A stretch of 33,437 bases of DNA from Altibacter sp. (GTDB lineage: Bacteria; Bacteroidota; Bacteroidia; Flavobacteriales; Flavobacteriaceae), in NCBI RefSeq assembly GCF_019913785.1, contig NZ_JAIOHK010000038.1:1-33437 (forward strand). Direction: 5' to 3'. The notes beneath the pieces were generated by a model. It had not been told where the DNA came from. It did not search any database and saw only the letters and a list, made by a program, of their open reading frames with translations. The translations under genes and the position numbers were made by a program. How positions within the stretch are numbered: position 1 is the stretch's first letter; each line of letters opens with the position of its first letter. This document shows, piece by piece, positions 33,267 to 33,437 of the stretch.

Positions 33267-33437
33267 AAGGATTACTTCCAGTGATCCTCAAAAGCTCCGC
33301 CTTGAAAAAGCAAGGATTACTTTCAGTGATCCTCAAAAGCTCCGCTTTGAAAAAGCAAGGATTACTTTCAGTGATCCTCAAAAGCTCCGCTTTGAAAAAG
33401 CAAGGATTACTTTCAGTGATCCTCAAAAGCTCCGCTT
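33267..33437. repeat. 45-bp tandem repeat array (continues past window end)
   Basis: Four head-to-tail copies of a 45-base unit start at 33267, 33312, 33357 and 33402; the last is cut by the window end after 36 bases. Copies 2-4 are identical where compared, and copy 1 differs at two positions, as expected for an edge copy. Each unit contains the dyad GGATTACT-TTC-AGTGATCC (one mismatch) and AAAGC-TCC-GCTTT-GAA-AAAGC, in which the middle arm can pair with either side. Because 45 is a multiple of three, a frame stays open through the array on the minus strand with a 15-residue period, but I do not consider it a gene. Confidence 0.9.

Noticed and set aside
33217-33426. A minus-strand ORF with a 15-residue repeat (RITESNPCFFKAELL) across the tandem array
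   Set aside because: It exists because the 45-base unit is a multiple of three and lacks stops in that frame. It starts only at TTG, has no upstream signal within the window, and a mixed Cys/Phe repeat of this type has no known counterpart. The DNA repeat with its dyads explains it better.
33267-33437. CRISPR array
   Set aside because: The whole 45-base unit is repeated with no unique spacers between copies.

Overview
The window reads as a piece of a Bacteroidota chromosome, most likely a member of the Flavobacteriaceae. The basis is AT-rich DNA and repeated upstream motifs of the TAnnTTTG type (the Bacteroidota -7 element). The gene set also fits: type III glutamine synthetase, fused isobutyryl-CoA mutase IcmF, DUF4197 and DUF1684 proteins, a roughly 60-residue protein of the Lacal_2735/DUF6435 type, and many lipoproteins with flavobacterial signal peptides. 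No rRNA, tRNA, CRISPR, phage or insertion sequence was seen. The species cannot be named from the sequence alone.

Left part (1-12000): an M48-like metalloprotease with Sel1 repeats (cut by the window start), a lipoprotein dipeptidyl-peptidase III, a membrane-anchored SRPBCC/GyrI-like protein coupled to the fluoride channel FluC/CrcB, a DUF1684 protein, and a tandem pair of paralogous secreted proteins of unknown function. Next comes a short leader with a 26-codon ORF and an intrinsic-terminator hairpin directly before an MFS transporter. The transporter is followed by a lipoprotein DJ-1/PfpI protein, a convergent Lrp/AsnC regulator, a small helical protein and a secreted alpha/beta hydrolase.

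Middle part (12000-20600): the 1140-residue cobalamin-dependent IcmF, a DUF4197 lipoprotein and a 60-residue protein. A minus-strand housekeeping operon follows: purM, prfA, pyrF and a BtuF-like metal-receptor protein without a signal peptide.

Right-middle part (20616-26650): a six-gene curli (functional amyloid) operon read on the minus strand in the order csgA, csgB, csgE, csgF, csgG, lipoprotein. It differs from the enterobacterial paradigm. The major curlin has 22 eleven-residue repeats and is very acidic. CsgE carries an N-terminal domain that resembles the curli inhibitor CsgH. CsgG carries a C-terminal outer-membrane barrel-like domain. The operon ends in a lipoprotein with a CarboxypepD_reg domain, an Fn3-like domain and a propeller-like region. 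A 13-bp perfect hairpin lies between csgA and csgB, and several palindromes lie upstream of csgA. No csgD or csgC is present.

Right end (26700-33437): type III glutamine synthetase, a Na+/Ca2+ antiporter, and a BlaI/BlaR1-like regulator pair preceded by three evenly spaced copies of AACT-N8-AGTT, which are likely BlaI operators. The BlaR1-like protein has a C-terminal region with a duplicated domain flanking a charged heptad coiled coil. After it come a 50-residue conserved-looking protein, apt, and a 45-bp tandem repeat array that runs off the window end. Several convergent gene pairs are packed with overlaps or gaps of 0-5 bases.
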